Source of the DNA: Gautieria morchelliformis
Taxonomy: Eukaryota; Basidiomycota; Agaricomycetes; Gomphales; Gomphaceae
Direction of reading: 5' to 3'
Length of the DNA: 64,000 nt
Assembly (NCBI GenBank): GCA_015179125.1
Contig: WHVA01000354.1
Coordinates: forward strand, 1 to 64,000
Shown here piece after piece: positions 53,817 to 64,000 of this stretch (position 1 is the stretch's first letter; each line of letters begins with the position of its first letter). Both the position numbers and the translations under genes were made by a program. The notes beneath the pieces were generated by a model, which saw nothing but the letters and a program-made list of their open reading frames with translations, made no database searches and was not told the DNA's origin.

Positions 53817-56582
53817 ATGCCATCAACGCCGCCCCAATCTCTCAAGCTTCTGTTGACGAGTACACCATATAGCGTCAGTTCCAGTAAATCTCATGAATCA
53901 CACATTCGGACCCAGGATGATTTGAAAAAGCTGATGAAGGGCGAGTTCTCCGGTGCGATATTCGAGAGTAATTCTCTGCTTGAAGAGCGCTGTCGGGCGG
54001 ATCAAAAAATTGTCGACACTGTCCTATCCAAACTGAAACCTGGCGTGTTCTTGGACAGCCCAACCGACACTTTCAAGGAATGGCCCAGCCGCACTGGTCC
54101 AGAAAGTGCTCATTATGCGCCGTTGGAGTGGTTACTCAACCAGATTCTGTCCATCTCCTCCCAAAAGCTGCCGAATGGCAATATCCACCGAGGTCTTCAG
54201 TTTTATGTGTACGGTCAGGAAATGGCTGAAGGACTTGACACAGACTCCCCCCTAAAACCAGACCTTGTTGGTTGTCAGTCTGTTGGTGAGAGCCGAAGCT
54301 CTCATGGAACGAGGCTGAAATTTGCATAGAGGTGAAGAATAACTGGCCTGGTTTGATCCTGCAGTCAAGCACGTATGCGTGCTGTATGTTCACACACCGA
54401 TTGGATAGACTCTTCGTCACTGTTATCCATTTCAACAACGCAACGATGGGGGTGCGCTTCGGATTTTATTCTCGCATGGGTCTGGTTGTTACGCCGGAAC
54501 TTGACCTCTCGAAGGAGGGAGGCTTTAAAGGATTTGTCCGCGGAGTGGTTGGGATTAATTCTTGGACCGACACAAACCATGCTGGAATCGATACTACTCG
54601 TACCATCACAGACATTGCGATTCCCGAGAGGGGTATATTCAAGATTTCGAAAACACTTTGTGACCGACGTTGCATTCGCGGACGAGCAACGCCTGTGTAT
54701 CTTTTGGTCAAGAAGGGTGCGTTTTGACGTTTAGAGATCTGGGCCAGTAGTTAACAATTGGGTTTGAAGGTGCAACCGCCACCGATGGTTCTCCCGCTCA
54801 ACCTCCGTCCACTCACCGGTATAACTTACGAAGTCACCAACCCCCGCGTTCTCAGCCTGGAAAAGAGACTGACGGTCGAGAACCCTTGAGGTTGAAGGGA
54901 GGCATATCTTTTCTCTTGCCGGACACTGTCATTCTGAAAGATTCATGGCCATTGAAAACCCATAACGAAGAAGGCACAATGTTTCGAGCGTTATCGGGCG
55001 GATTTGGACTGCCAGACATCCTTGCCTCATACCCTGTCGAGGACTGAATGGATAAGCTCATACCTGATGACGCAACGTATTGGCCTGTGTGTGCGCCAGA
55101 GCCATACACCGGGGTTAGGCTTGACGAACGAATACATATGCGATCTGTTTTTGAGACCCGAGGGACGTCACTGCGAGCTGCACAAAGTCCTTGATTGCTC
55201 GTGCGTTGTATAGTGCACGCCCTGTTGGGTATGTGAACGAAGAGGGCATTGGACATGATTTACCTATAATGGTGATTGACAGGGCATTTTGGGCTGTTTA
55301 AGAACGGCTGGTTGCACTGCGATGTAAGCGTCGGGAACGTCATGCTGATGGATGAAGCTGAGCGGCCGCCTGTGACAGAGTACGTACTGTCTTTTGTTGG
55401 GTGCATACAAGCTCCTGCACCAAAATCAAGCATAATATATTCGATTTATTGTATGGTTTCCAATTCTTTCTCACATTGTTCTTGTACCATGCATTCACTT
55501 CTCTGCTTATTTTCGAAATTTTCCAGTCACTCTCTACCTCTCCATTTCATTCTGTTATTTGTATTTTCACCAGCGGCTGCACCCAGCGGAGTTTGAAATG
55601 ACTTCGACGCGCGAGCCCTTGGGCGCTAAAGGGCCGGGTGCACGTATATGCATTCTGAGACAGAGTAGTACTCCTCTCCCAGTGACAATAAATTCACTGA
55701 GAGAGGCGAGTAGTATCTTTCATATTTACATAGCATGTTGACTGAAAATCATGTAGTGTATTTGATTCTAGGTATTGTATTAATATAACAGTGACAATAA
55801 ATTCACTGAGAGAGTGTATTTGATTCTAGCTTTCTAAGAACTCTACCGAACCTTCCCTGCCATAACCCCAAGTTGCTAACATCTTTCACATCAGTCCTTT
55901 CGTTTTTTTATGTTTGCTTCAGTTTTGCCGTGACTCAAGAAGTTACTAGATGTGTGGGATTCATATGCGATGGGGACCAGGCGATTCGTTGGATGGATCA
56001 GAAGCGGGAATTAGCAAAGCATCGCTCGGTGGGTCTTTAGTTGTTGTGTGCGGCTTGTGATTTACATGGTTCTAGGGTACGCTGCCTTTCATGTCTCAGG
56101 CGCTGATTGTTGCTTGGGACTCTGGAACGCAAGTTGTGCACCAAGTAATTGATGACCTGGAGTCGTTTATATGGGTTTTATTTTGGTCGATTCTGGAGAT
56201 TCTGGAGACCAAGGGGGCACTCGTGCTACTAGAACAGAATTACCGTCAAACGATGCTCTCCGACGAGTTACCTGTGTTACAAGCTAGGGGAAGTTTCCTT
56301 GATAGGTTAAAGCAACAGGATGCCGTGAAAAAATTCTCCACGGGCTTGAAGCCATTCTCCAAACTCTTGATTCAATGGTTAACGCTTTCTCAGGAGACTG
56401 CTCTGGAATGGCTGAAACCAGACTTCGTTAAGGTCGTATTTTCGGACGACGATGGGTACACTTTACAGGCCACCGAGCCATACAGGCAGTATGTAACGAT
56501 TGGGCTTGAATCTCTTTCAGACCTGCCAGAGAGTTGGGATTATGTTAATGAGGGGGAAATGACAGGTGAAGAGAGAGGATGA
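53817..56582 (+). pseudogene. FunK1-type fungal protein kinase, copy 2, interrupted by LTR A
   Basis: Same plan as 3773-6070. Start ATG at 53817. Here the segment TTRTITDIAIPERGIFKISK stays in frame up to RGRAT, which the left copy lost. The catalytic loop is LHCDVSVGN: the Asp is kept but the preceding Arg is Cys (codon 55318-55320, CGC-to-TGC). A solo LTR A (55395-55881) lies in the intron after VTEY. The C-terminus ends at TGA 56580-56582, because the left copy has a 12-bp tandem extension. TGA at about 55045 and frameshifts make it non-functional. Confidence 0.78.
55395..55881 (+). repeat. Solo LTR, family A, TSD tcttt
   Basis: 487 bp, TGTTGGGTGC to GCTAACA, with perfect duplication tcttt (55390-55394, 55882-55886). 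The empty site is present in the left duplicate at 5360-5365. Confidence 0.95.
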
Positions 56583-56773
56583 GCTGGGAAAGACCGCATG
56601 TAACGCATGACATATAATATTATGAGATCCTGTAGCCACTGTAGGAAGAGCGGGCACTTACAATGAGTACTTTTTGCACTGCTAAGTGTTGTTTACCAAT
56701 ATCATCCATCACATTGCAGATAATTTTCAACATTCTGACAACAAAAAAATTACATTACAGTAGTACAACTGCA

Positions 56774-57979
56774 CTACAGATAGCCACAGTCCTTCATCCA
56801 CCCTCGTGCATGTCTGCGTGTAATCCGATCCAGTGCCTCGTAGAGAAACATGAATAGCTCAGCCCTCTCCTTACTTGCAACACATGCACGGAACTCGGCA
56901 CCATGATGTCTGAGGTGAGCTTTGATGAAGGAGAATGATTCTTCGATCGGGTTGAGATCAGGCGAGTACAGCGGAAGATACATCAGTTTGATTCCTCTGC
57001 AAATGCAAGATTAGACACTAGTGAAAACAGTTTATAATGGTAAAAACCTTTGGGAACATAAGAGTGAGACCTCAGGTATGTGGTGAATGGCGCAGTTATC
57101 CATAACAAGAACACTCTGTGGTGCCGGGTAAGGGTTCATTACCTCTAAAAGGCCCTTCAGAAACCCAAGGAACTCTGGACCGTCGTATGCCCCTAATTTG
57201 ATATGGCTATAGATGATTCCATCTTGTGAGAGCGCCGGAAGGATTGAAAATCTGAGTGGATATTAGCGATACAATAATGGAGGCCCGTGCACAAATCGTT
57301 ACCTTTCGCCCCTTTGGAAACGTGCTCGCACTCGAGGCCTACATCCCTTGTAAGCCCATCCCATTAGTCTATACATTGTGTGAAGGTCAATTGCGCTTTC
57401 ATCTGTGAAAACCAAATGGTCCGGTGGTTCACTACCAATACGAAACTGGAAAGCAGTCCGCGAGGCTTCACAGCGCTCTGCGGCTGCCCGTGAAAGCTGG
57501 ATTGGAGACAAATATAAAGGTTGTCATTTTTTGAGGATTTAATGACTCACTTTCTTTCTTTGCAAGCCAAGATGTCGAAGCATCCTCCAGACAGTTGATA
57601 TACTTACTAAAATACCATGCTGCACCTCTAGCTCTTTGACAAGCTCATCGAGGTAAAGATCGGGCGAGCGTTCAAGAAGCGCAAGAAGAAACTGTTATAA
57701 AATAAAATAAGCTACAGCTAAACATGGACATGAATTACTTACTTCACTCTGAGCTGAGGTCATTTTTGACCCATGCGATAGCCGCTTTGGCTCTGCCACG
57801 ACGTCTCCAACATCCCGCCAGAGTTTGATTGTGCGTTGAACTACACGTAGTGACATATCAAGGTCAATTGCAATATCGGTTGATTTCTTGTTGAGCTTGA
57901 ATTTTTGGTGTATAACACGATCCCGCAGATCCTTGCTGTACATGTGACGAACAGGTTTAGGGTTGCCAGGGCGAGGCAT
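56774..57979 (-). CDS. Tc1/mariner DDE transposase, intact, five exons (copy 2)
   Basis: Exons 57979-57743, 57691-57551, 57496-57303, 57251-57048 and 56996-56774 sum to 999 nt, a 332-residue protein, one codon longer than copy 1 (an extra Leu at the start of exon 2). Catalytic residues: VFTDESAIDL, VMDNCAIHH and YSPDLNPIEE, DD34E. Splice sites are the same as in copy 1. Among these degraded blocks it stands out as intact in both copies, suggesting either recent arrival before a recent duplication, or retained activity. Confidence 0.85.
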
Positions 57980-58199
57980 ATGAGCGATGGTGTGGGTAGT
58001 ACATACAAGGAGAACAGAAGTTCCCGAAACACACACCCTGACCAAGAATTCTATGACATGAATCGTGCGACAGCATTTGCACCCTTACTCCCAATGCTGA
58101 ACCCCAACTCAAGTGTAATTTTCAGGTGTCGAATGGCCACTATCCCGTTTTATTGGTGAGTTTGCTACTTATGCTTACTTTACATCCTCGCTGAAAGGG

Positions 58200-58771
58200 C
58201 TGTCACGCGTCCCAACTACAAGACCACCATTGTGACTTGAAGTGCCCCTTCTACTCGTACAAGCACGAGTAGTTCCTTCCTGTCGTCCACCCGCACCCCA
58301 ACTGACCGCGGCTCCATCACTCCTACCGTCAACACCCTCGCGATGACCACCGCCACGTCCCACGCCTCCACGCGCTACCGCAACACCAACCGCGGCGACG
58401 CCCTCACACGCCTTGAGGGCAGCCAGCCCAGTCGTGTCACGTCCGCGCTCCCGTCCCTCTACCGGCTGCCGTTTGGGCCGGTATCCCCCATGTCCCCTGC
58501 GTGGAGTCCCCTGGGTGTCAAGGTGTATCGACGCCCCCGCACCCTGCTAACCGTATGCCCAGTCTCCTCACGATGAGCTCCGTGTCGTCCGTGCTGCAAT
58601 CGCACCCGCACCTGCACCCGTACCTGCACCCGTACCTGCACCCGTACCTGCACCCGTACCTGCACCCGCACCTGCACCTGCACCCACCGCCGCCCGCTCC
58701 CCCACCACCCCGTCCTCCTACACCAGCTCGCCCACCCCAGCACCTCCGCTCCCCTCACCCCACCGCATACG
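58200..58771 (+). pseudogene. Ala/Pro-rich coding-like region, copy 2
   Basis: Counterpart of 7682-8440 without the solo LTR. Four tandem CACCCGTACCTG units (about 58614-58665) expand the Ala-Pro run. Element G inserted at its right end after ATACG. Confidence 0.35.
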
Positions 58772-59252
58772 TGTAAGGGCAACCCTGGCTAGTCGTGGAG
58801 ATCACACTACCACACAACTGACAAGGGGAAATCCAAAGTATGTATAAACGAACGGAGTATACAAGAGAGGGGATTCTCACCTGACAAGGGGAAATCCAAA
58901 GAGAAAAGTCTAAGGACCCCCAATGTCAGCGAGCCCGTATTATACTACGCTGCGCAGCCAGGGACAACACTTGGCACCCGCCATCAACCCTGCATCCCCC
59001 TGACCCTTGATCGACCCTTGATGTCACCTATTATGCGAGTCGCTTGATTTCCGACACTGTTCCGGGGGTGGAAGTCGGAAATTGGAGTGGAACTGGCAAG
59101 ACGAACGGAACTGGTGGAAGTTCTCCCAGGAGCGGAATCATTTCCGAAAGCGGAGGCGGAGATGGAATCGGAACCGGAAGCGGAGTCGGAAATGGAGTCG
59201 GAACTGGGTGTGGTGTCGGAACTGGAAATGGAAAACAGGGTGTCCCCTGACA
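58772..59252 (-). repeat. 3' LTR of element G copy 2
   Basis: Forward ends TGTAAGGGCAACCCTGG and GGGTGTCCCCTGACA, 481 bp; reverse complement of 41531-42010. The purine tract is the complement of 59253-59265. Confidence 0.9.
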
Positions 59253-62200
59253 TCACCCCCCCTCTAGCGTGCTGCGTCCTCGAAGCACGGGATACGAGGG
59301 ATTGAAATGCCAGCGAGCGGATTCGGCGAGGGGCACCGGGATGTGTCCTATAGAACTCCCCGAGCTTGTCCGGGGCGGAAACATCTTGCTCCGGGACCCA
59401 CGAATTCTCTTCGTACCCATACCCTTCCCACTTCACGAGGAATTGGAGTCGTCCTCGCACAAACCGGCTGTCCAGGATCCGTTCCACCACATAGTGCTCC
59501 TCCCCATCTACAATCTCTGGCAGAGGTGGCGGATGAGCCTTCCGACCTGGAATTGGGTCCTCAAGCATAGGGAGTAACTTCACCACGTTGAAGACGGGGT
59601 GGAGGCGGGACATGGACATCGGAAGTCGCAGGCGGTATGCATTCCGTCCAACCCTCCGTGTCACTGTGAAGGGCCCAAGGTAGCGGTGGGCAAGCTTCTG
59701 TGAAGGGCGTGTGGTGCGGATGTCACTTGCATCTAGATACACCTTGTCTCCAACTTGGTACTCTGGGGCGGGAACCCGGCGTTGGTTGTAGTACCTCGCC
59801 ATGTCATCCTTGGCCTTTGCAAGGGCCGACTTGGCTTCCGAAAGGGTGGAGTCCATGCGGTCCCGGAACTCATTGACCGTCTCGAGTCGGGACTCGGCCT
59901 GGCGTGGTTCGAAGCCCATCCGCGGGTGTCGTCCGGAGTCGAGCATGAAGGGAGTCTGTTGTGTGGCGGAATGGACATGGTTGTTGTATTGGAATTCCGC
60001 CAGCGGAAGTAATTCATCCCAGTCGTCCTGCCTCTCATTGACAAAGAGGCGGAGATATTGCTCCAACTCCTGATTGACCCGTTCCGTCTGTCCGTCACCC
60101 TGCGGATGGTACGCCGTGGTGGTAGCTAGCTTTATGCCGAGCAGGCGGTAGAGCTCCCGAGTCAGTTCCGCGACAAACTGCGGACCTCGGTCGGAAACAA
60201 CTTGCTTCGGGAGCCCATGCAACTTCCAGACATGGGCTAGGAACAGGCGGGCCGCTCCGAGGGCTGTGATCGTCGTGTGCGTCGGAATGAAGTGGGACAC
60301 CTTGCTTACCGAATCCACGACGTTCATGATCGCGTCGTAGCCATGAGACTCTGGGAGTTCAACGATGAAGTCGACACTGATGGTGTCCCAGCGGGATTCG
60401 GGAATCGGGAGCGGAACAAGTTCTCCGACGGGCGGATGTCGTTGCGCTTTGGTTCGGAGACAAAGATCACATGTCTTCACGTACTGTCCAATGTAGCGGG
60501 ACATCTGAGGCCACCAGTAATTCCGAGCCACTAACTCCAGCGTCTTCCACCTGCCAGCATGCCCAGCGACCCGCGTGTCATGGTGCTGGGACACGATGCG
60601 GCGGCGGAGGTCCGCCCCATCTGGAACGTAGACCTTGCCTCTGAAGTGGAGCAGCCCATCCCGTTCCGACCATTCCGCTGCCCGTACAGACCGTGAGTGC
60701 CCTTTCCGAAGTTCCTCCACTGCCTTCACCACCGACTCCTCCTTCTCTCCATTTCGGTACTGTCTCCGGATGTCCCGGAGCATTTCCGCTTCCGCTCCAA
60801 CTGCAGTCACCCCTTCTAGGGCGCGGATTGCGAAGAGACCTGGGCAGAGCAGTGTCATATCCGCATTGTCTCCGCTTCCGCTTCCATGATCCGCACGGCG
60901 GGATAGGGCATCGGGCTTGCCCATGGTGCGGCCGGGGCGGTGGTGGAGCATGAAGTCAAACCGGGACAGGTGTAGGGACCACCGTGCTTGTCGTCGGTTC
61001 AACTTCTTAGACGTGCGGAAATACTCAAGGTTCTTATGGTCTGTCCAGATCTCAAATGGGCATAGAGCACCCTCGAGGAAGTGTCGCCACTCCTCCAGCG
61101 CTCGGATGATTGCCAGCATCTCCTTGTCGTGGATCTCGTAGTTCCGCTCGACCGGACTGAGACTCTTAGAGAAGAAGGCAATAGGATGCCACCCCCCGCC
61201 TTCTTCCGATGACTGTTGCGACAAGACCGCTCCGGTAGCTGCGTCGGAAGAATCCGCCTCGACTCGGTAAGGGCGAGAGTCGTCGGGAAAGATCAGGACC
61301 GGGGCGGAAGTGATCAGCTCTTTGAGTTTGTCAAAGGAAGTCTGTTCCGGCTCTCCCCACCGCCATCCAACCTCCTTCTTGGTGAGGTCAAAGAGGGCAC
61401 GGGCGTGGCAGGAGAAGTCCTTGATGAACCGCCGGTAGAAATTGACAAACCCAATGAAGGACTGGACTTCCTTCTTGTTCCGCGGCACCGGCCAATCCGT
61501 CACACCGGAAACCTTGACGGGGTCCATTTCCACCTTTCCTTCCGACACAATCACCCCAAGATACTCTATCCGCGTCCGCTCAAATTCGCACTTTTCCGGC
61601 TTGAGACACAGGTTGTACTCCCGGAGTCGTTCCAGCACTCTCCGCACGACTTCCCGATGTTCGGACATTGTTTTTGTGAAGATGAGGATGTCATCGAGGT
61701 AGACGCAGACAACCCCTTCTGCTATCATGTCACGGAAAATGTCATTCATCATTGTCTGGAACGTGGCAGGACTGTTGGTGAGGCCAAAGAACATGACCTG
61801 TGGCTCAAAGAGTCCTCGGTTGGTGCGGAATGCGGCCTTCCACTCATCTCCCTCCCGGATCCGGACATTATTGAAGCCCCAGCGGACATCCAGCTTAGTG
61901 AAGTACTTCGCCCCGCGGAGTTGTGTGATCAATTCGGAAATGAGCGGAATGGGGTACCGGTTCTTGATCGTGATCGCATTCAAGGCCCGGTAATCCTGCA
62001 CCAGTCTGAGCGAGCCGTCCTTCTTCTTGATGAAGAACACCGGAGATGCCATGGGTGACTTGGAGGGGCGGATCCTCCCTGTACGGAGATTTTCCGCAAG
62101 GAATGCATCGAGCTCTACCTGCTCCTTGGGTGACAGCGGGTAGACCTTGCAGTTGGTGGGCTTCGACCCAGGCTCCAACTCGATGGCATGGTCCCACAGT

Positions 62201-63162
62201 TTCCGGGGAGGCAGGGCATCAAACGACTCCTTGGAGAAGACGTCCTCAAACTCTCGCAGGTACTCCGGAATTTCCGCCTCCACTCTATCATACCTCTTAG
62301 AGGCTTCAGCAAGGCGTTGCGAAATATTTCCGGTGGCACGGATGTGTTCCGCCTCCGGCGGAAGGTTTACGTACAGCAAGCGCTCCCCTTCCGTCAGAGT
62401 GTCTTCCAGGCCGAGTCGGATGACGTCGGAATCGGAATTGGAAGGGGGATCCGGGTCAAATTCCGCTTCCGAGTCTTCTTCTGCAAGCAGTGGATGGGGG
62501 CCGGAACGACAGGTCTGTATGAGCCGTTCGGTCTTCCGCTGCTCTTGGCGCTCCTTCCGCACTTCCGACCGGCACATGTGACACTTGGCTGGACATCGAC
62601 TCATCAGTACCTTCCGAGTCTGCCAATTGATCTCCGGGTTGTGCTCTTGAAGCCAGGTAAACCCGAGGATGATGTCTTGCTTCCCCAGGCTGGTGACAGC
62701 GAAGGAAGTGCGTTCCGAGTGTCCATCGTAGCGGAGAATTGTGTCCACTATCTCCGTGATGGACCCTGCCTCATTGGGGCTTCCATCCACATTGAACACC
62801 GGGATTGCACGTTGCAACTTCCGCGTGGTCAGTCGGTTCCGTTCCACATAGTCCCGGTCCATAAACTGACCAGTGGCCCCGCAGTCGACAAGGGCGGGTC
62901 CGGATTTGACTTCCGCCGTATCGGTCGTCTGGATCTCTACCTTAATGACTAGTGACTTGGGGCCAGGGGTGGCAGCAACAACATAGCGCTTCGGAAGGCG
63001 TCTCTCCCAAGGGCGGATGCGGGATAGACTGGGGGTCGGATTTGGCTTTTGTGTGACTTTATCCGGTGGGTCTGTATGAAGTGAGGGGAGTCGGGGCTTT
63101 TCATTCTCTACTTCAAGACAGGCAAACCGGTTATGTACAGGCAGCAGGGGCACACATCTCAC
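58984..63162 (-). CDS. Pol of element G, complete and open
   Basis: 1392 codons without a stop. Protease: ALVDCGATGQFMD (residues about 95-107). [50 protein letters not shown]. RNase H: VEADSSDAATGAVL. Integrase zinc domain (HDTRVAGHAG...CDLC), core SVDFIVELP, VSDRGPQF, HPQGDGQTE. Chromodomain: YVVERILDSR, FLVKWEGYGYEENSW. The Ser/Asp-rich tail enters the LTR. The frame starts at 63162, overlapping the gag stop (63161-63159) in the -1 frame, so pol is probably made by -1 frameshifting or re-initiation (no canonical slippery site seen). This is the best candidate here for an autonomous enzyme source. Confidence 0.93.
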   Translation of the reverse strand: MRCVPLLPVHNRFACLEVENEKPRLPSLHTDPPDKVTQKPNPTPSLSRIRPWERRLPKRYVVAATPGPKSLVIKVEIQTTDTAEVKSGPALVDCGATGQFMDRDYVERNRLTTRKLQRAIPVFNVDGSPNEAGSITEIVDTILRYDGHSERTSFAVTSLGKQDIILGFTWLQEHNPEINWQTRKVLMSRCPAKCHMCRSEVRKERQEQRKTERLIQTCRSGPHPLLAEEDSEAEFDPDPPSNSDSDVIRLGLEDTLTEGERLLYVNLPPEAEHIRATGNISQRLAEASKRYDRVEAEIPEYLREFEDVFSKESFDALPPRKLWDHAIELEPGSKPTNCKVYPLSPKEQVELDAFLAENLRTGRIRPSKSPMASPVFFIKKKDGSLRLVQDYRALNAITIKNRYPIPLISELITQLRGAKYFTKLDVRWGFNNVRIREGDEWKAAFRTNRGLFEPQVMFFGLTNSPATFQTMMNDIFRDMIAEGVVCVYLDDILIFTKTMSEHREVVRRVLERLREYNLCLKPEKCEFERTRIEYLGVIVSEGKVEMDPVKVSGVTDWPVPRNKKEVQSFIGFVNFYRRFIKDFSCHARALFDLTKKEVGWRWGEPEQTSFDKLKELITSAPVLIFPDDSRPYRVEADSSDAATGAVLSQQSSEEGGGWHPIAFFSKSLSPVERNYEIHDKEMLAIIRALEEWRHFLEGALCPFEIWTDHKNLEYFRTSKKLNRRQARWSLHLSRFDFMLHHRPGRTMGKPDALSRRADHGSGSGDNADMTLLCPGLFAIRALEGVTAVGAEAEMLRDIRRQYRNGEKEESVVKAVEELRKGHSRSVRAAEWSERDGLLHFRGKVYVPDGADLRRRIVSQHHDTRVAGHAGRWKTLELVARNYWWPQMSRYIGQYVKTCDLCLRTKAQRHPPVGELVPLPIPESRWDTISVDFIVELPESHGYDAIMNVVDSVSKVSHFIPTHTTITALGAARLFLAHVWKLHGLPKQVVSDRGPQFVAELTRELYRLLGIKLATTTAYHPQGDGQTERVNQELEQYLRLFVNERQDDWDELLPLAEFQYNNHVHSATQQTPFMLDSGRHPRMGFEPRQAESRLETVNEFRDRMDSTLSEAKSALAKAKDDMARYYNQRRVPAPEYQVGDKVYLDASDIRTTRPSQKLAHRYLGPFTVTRRVGRNAYRLRLPMSMSRLHPVFNVVKLLPMLEDPIPGRKAHPPPLPEIVDGEEHYVVERILDSRFVRGRLQFLVKWEGYGYEENSWVPEQDVSAPDKLGEFYRTHPGAPRRIRSLAFQSLVSRASRTQHARGGVMSGDTLFSISSSDTTPSSDSISDSASGSDSISASAFGNDSAPGRTSTSSVRLASSTPISDFHPRNSVGNQATRIIGDIKGRSRVRGMQG

Positions 63163-64000
63163 CCGCTGCGCGTCACAAAATCCGACGCATCTTCCGCTTC
63201 CGATGCGCCATGTTCCGCATTTTCGGAAATTCCTTCCGCAGTAGGCACTCCGCTTATGTCCGCAAGTGCGAGGAACTCTGGAAGGAGCTCGAGTTTCTCC
63301 TCTGTGGTCATAAGCCGGATGTCAAATGCTTGGGGGCACTCGCGGGCATAGTGACCTGGTTGTTGACATCGGAAGCAGGTGATAGTTCCGCGACCTTTTC
63401 CGCGCATGCGGTCAACATCCATCGGGGCAGGGCCACTCTTCGAGGGAGGAGGGCTATGGTTCCTAACAGGAGCGGGCGGAGCAAACGTCGGAAATACTTT
63501 CCGCATGGGAACGAATGCGCTTCCGGATTTTGGCACAGGTGGAGTAGGACGAGTGGAACTGCGCGTCATATTCCGGCTCGTCTCCACGAAGGCCTCATTT
63601 GCTTCCCTGTTCCGGGACACCCTCTGTGCAGCTTGGTACCACCCTTCCGGGTCATCAAAGTCCGGAGCTCCATCCCCAAGCAGCGCAACTTGGTTCTGGA
63701 GTGTCGGATCAAGTCCCCGTCGGAATTTGATGACGATCGTCTTGTCGTCATCATACTCCGCAAGGTCGATGAGCTCCTGGAAGCGATCGATATAGTCATC
63801 GACCGGATCCTTGGCCTGGTACCAGCTGGTCCCCTCGAGCTTCGTAAGGGCTGTGAGCTGCTCATTTTTTGGGCAGAACTGATCGGAAAATGATCTCTCG
63901 AAGGCGTCCCAGTCCCGGAAGTAGTTCCCCTTGCCCTTTGCCTCATGTCGGATCACCTTGTTTGCAAAACGGGCTGCGCGGTCCGACTTGAAAAAGGACA
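63159..64000 (-). CDS. Gag of element G, C-terminal part
   Basis: Open to the window edge. Gag core: NYFRDWDAFERSFSDQFCPK, YIDRFQELIDLAEYDD, FRRGLDPTLQNQV, GWYQAAQRV; then a Pro/Ser linker and zinc knuckle CFRCQQPGHYARECPQ, ending FVTRSG at 63159. No break is seen. Confidence 0.9.
   Translation of the reverse strand, partial: SFFKSDRAARFANKVIRHEAKGKGNYFRDWDAFERSFSDQFCPKNEQLTALTKLEGTSWYQAKDPVDDYIDRFQELIDLAEYDDDKTIVIKFRRGLDPTLQNQVALLGDGAPDFDDPEGWYQAAQRVSRNREANEAFVETSRNMTRSSTRPTPPVPKSGSAFVPMRKVFPTFAPPAPVRNHSPPPSKSGPAPMDVDRMRGKGRGTITCFRCQQPGHYARECPQAFDIRLMTTEEKLELLPEFLALADISGVPTAEGISENAEHGASEAEDASDFVTRSG

Larger units (their letters stand above)
42709..58771 (+). repeat. Segmental duplication, right copy with insertions
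   Basis: Pieces 42709-43025, 51797-55394 and 55882-58771 are colinear with 1434-8440. The interruptions are gypsy C (43026-51796), LTR A (55395-55881) and, at the end, gypsy G. Its N-terminal gene frame is better kept than in the left copy (arginine instead of TGA at 51867). Confidence 0.85.
58772..64000 (-). mobile_element. Gypsy chromovirus G, copy 2, 5' part beyond the window
   Basis: Minus strand: 3' LTR at 58772-59252, intact pol, and gag running off the right edge. The left flank atacg would be the target duplication, but the right flank is outside. TTCCG/CGGAA is dense throughout. Confidence 0.92.

Noticed and set aside
58614..58680. Possible CRISPR-like or satellite array
   Set aside because: Four short CACCCGTACCTG units without spacers; a coding-like Ala/Pro repeat.
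61216..62952. Plus-strand ORFs of 254-280 codons over G pol
   Set aside because: Complement of the intact 1392-codon pol frame.

Overview
The window looks like transposon-saturated DNA of a filamentous basidiomycete, most likely an Agaricomycete. The evidence is FunK1-type kinases, an alpha-kinase-like fragment, short 48-60 bp introns, chromodomain Ty3/gypsy elements, Plavaka-like and PIF/Harbinger remnants, and decay dominated by CGA-to-TGA stops, as expected from CpG deamination. I found no ordinary housekeeping gene, rRNA, tRNA or CRISPR array.

Layout. A roughly 7-kb block (1434-8440) holds a SAM-like hypothetical gene, a FunK1 kinase and a Tc1/mariner transposase. It is repeated at 42709-58771, where it is opened by an 8.8-kb gypsy element (C), a solo LTR (A) and a second gypsy element (G, running off the right edge). 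Between the copies, 8.4-21 kb is a mosaic of LTR fragments, DNA-transposon remnants and two Ty1/copia remnants. 21-26 kb is a nest of solo LTRs (D containing B and an inverted D). 25.6-42.4 kb is one old minus-strand gypsy element (E), split by a young full-length gypsy element (K, 26672-34704), a solo LTR and a 5'-truncated G copy. Target-site duplications (TSDs) fix most boundaries.

Main result. Four chromodomain gypsy elements (K, C and the remnants F and H) carry a gene in antisense orientation between the chromodomain end of pol and the 3' LTR. It has a zinc-cluster (Zn2Cys6-like) cysteine pattern, charged or coiled-coil segments and antisense introns. In K and C this gene is intact although gag-pol is broken. 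The same elements are saturated, in LTR and coding DNA alike, with an element-specific CG-containing pentamer (K: TTCCG; C: CCTCG; F: GCCGA). I infer a possible self-recognition or anti-silencing system: a retrotransposon-encoded zinc-cluster protein that binds a motif spread over its own element. K and C also show an 11-nt self-primer/primer-binding-site pair of the Tf1/sushi kind.

Limits: all counts and alignments were made by eye; family names for degraded fragments rest on recalled motifs, not searches.
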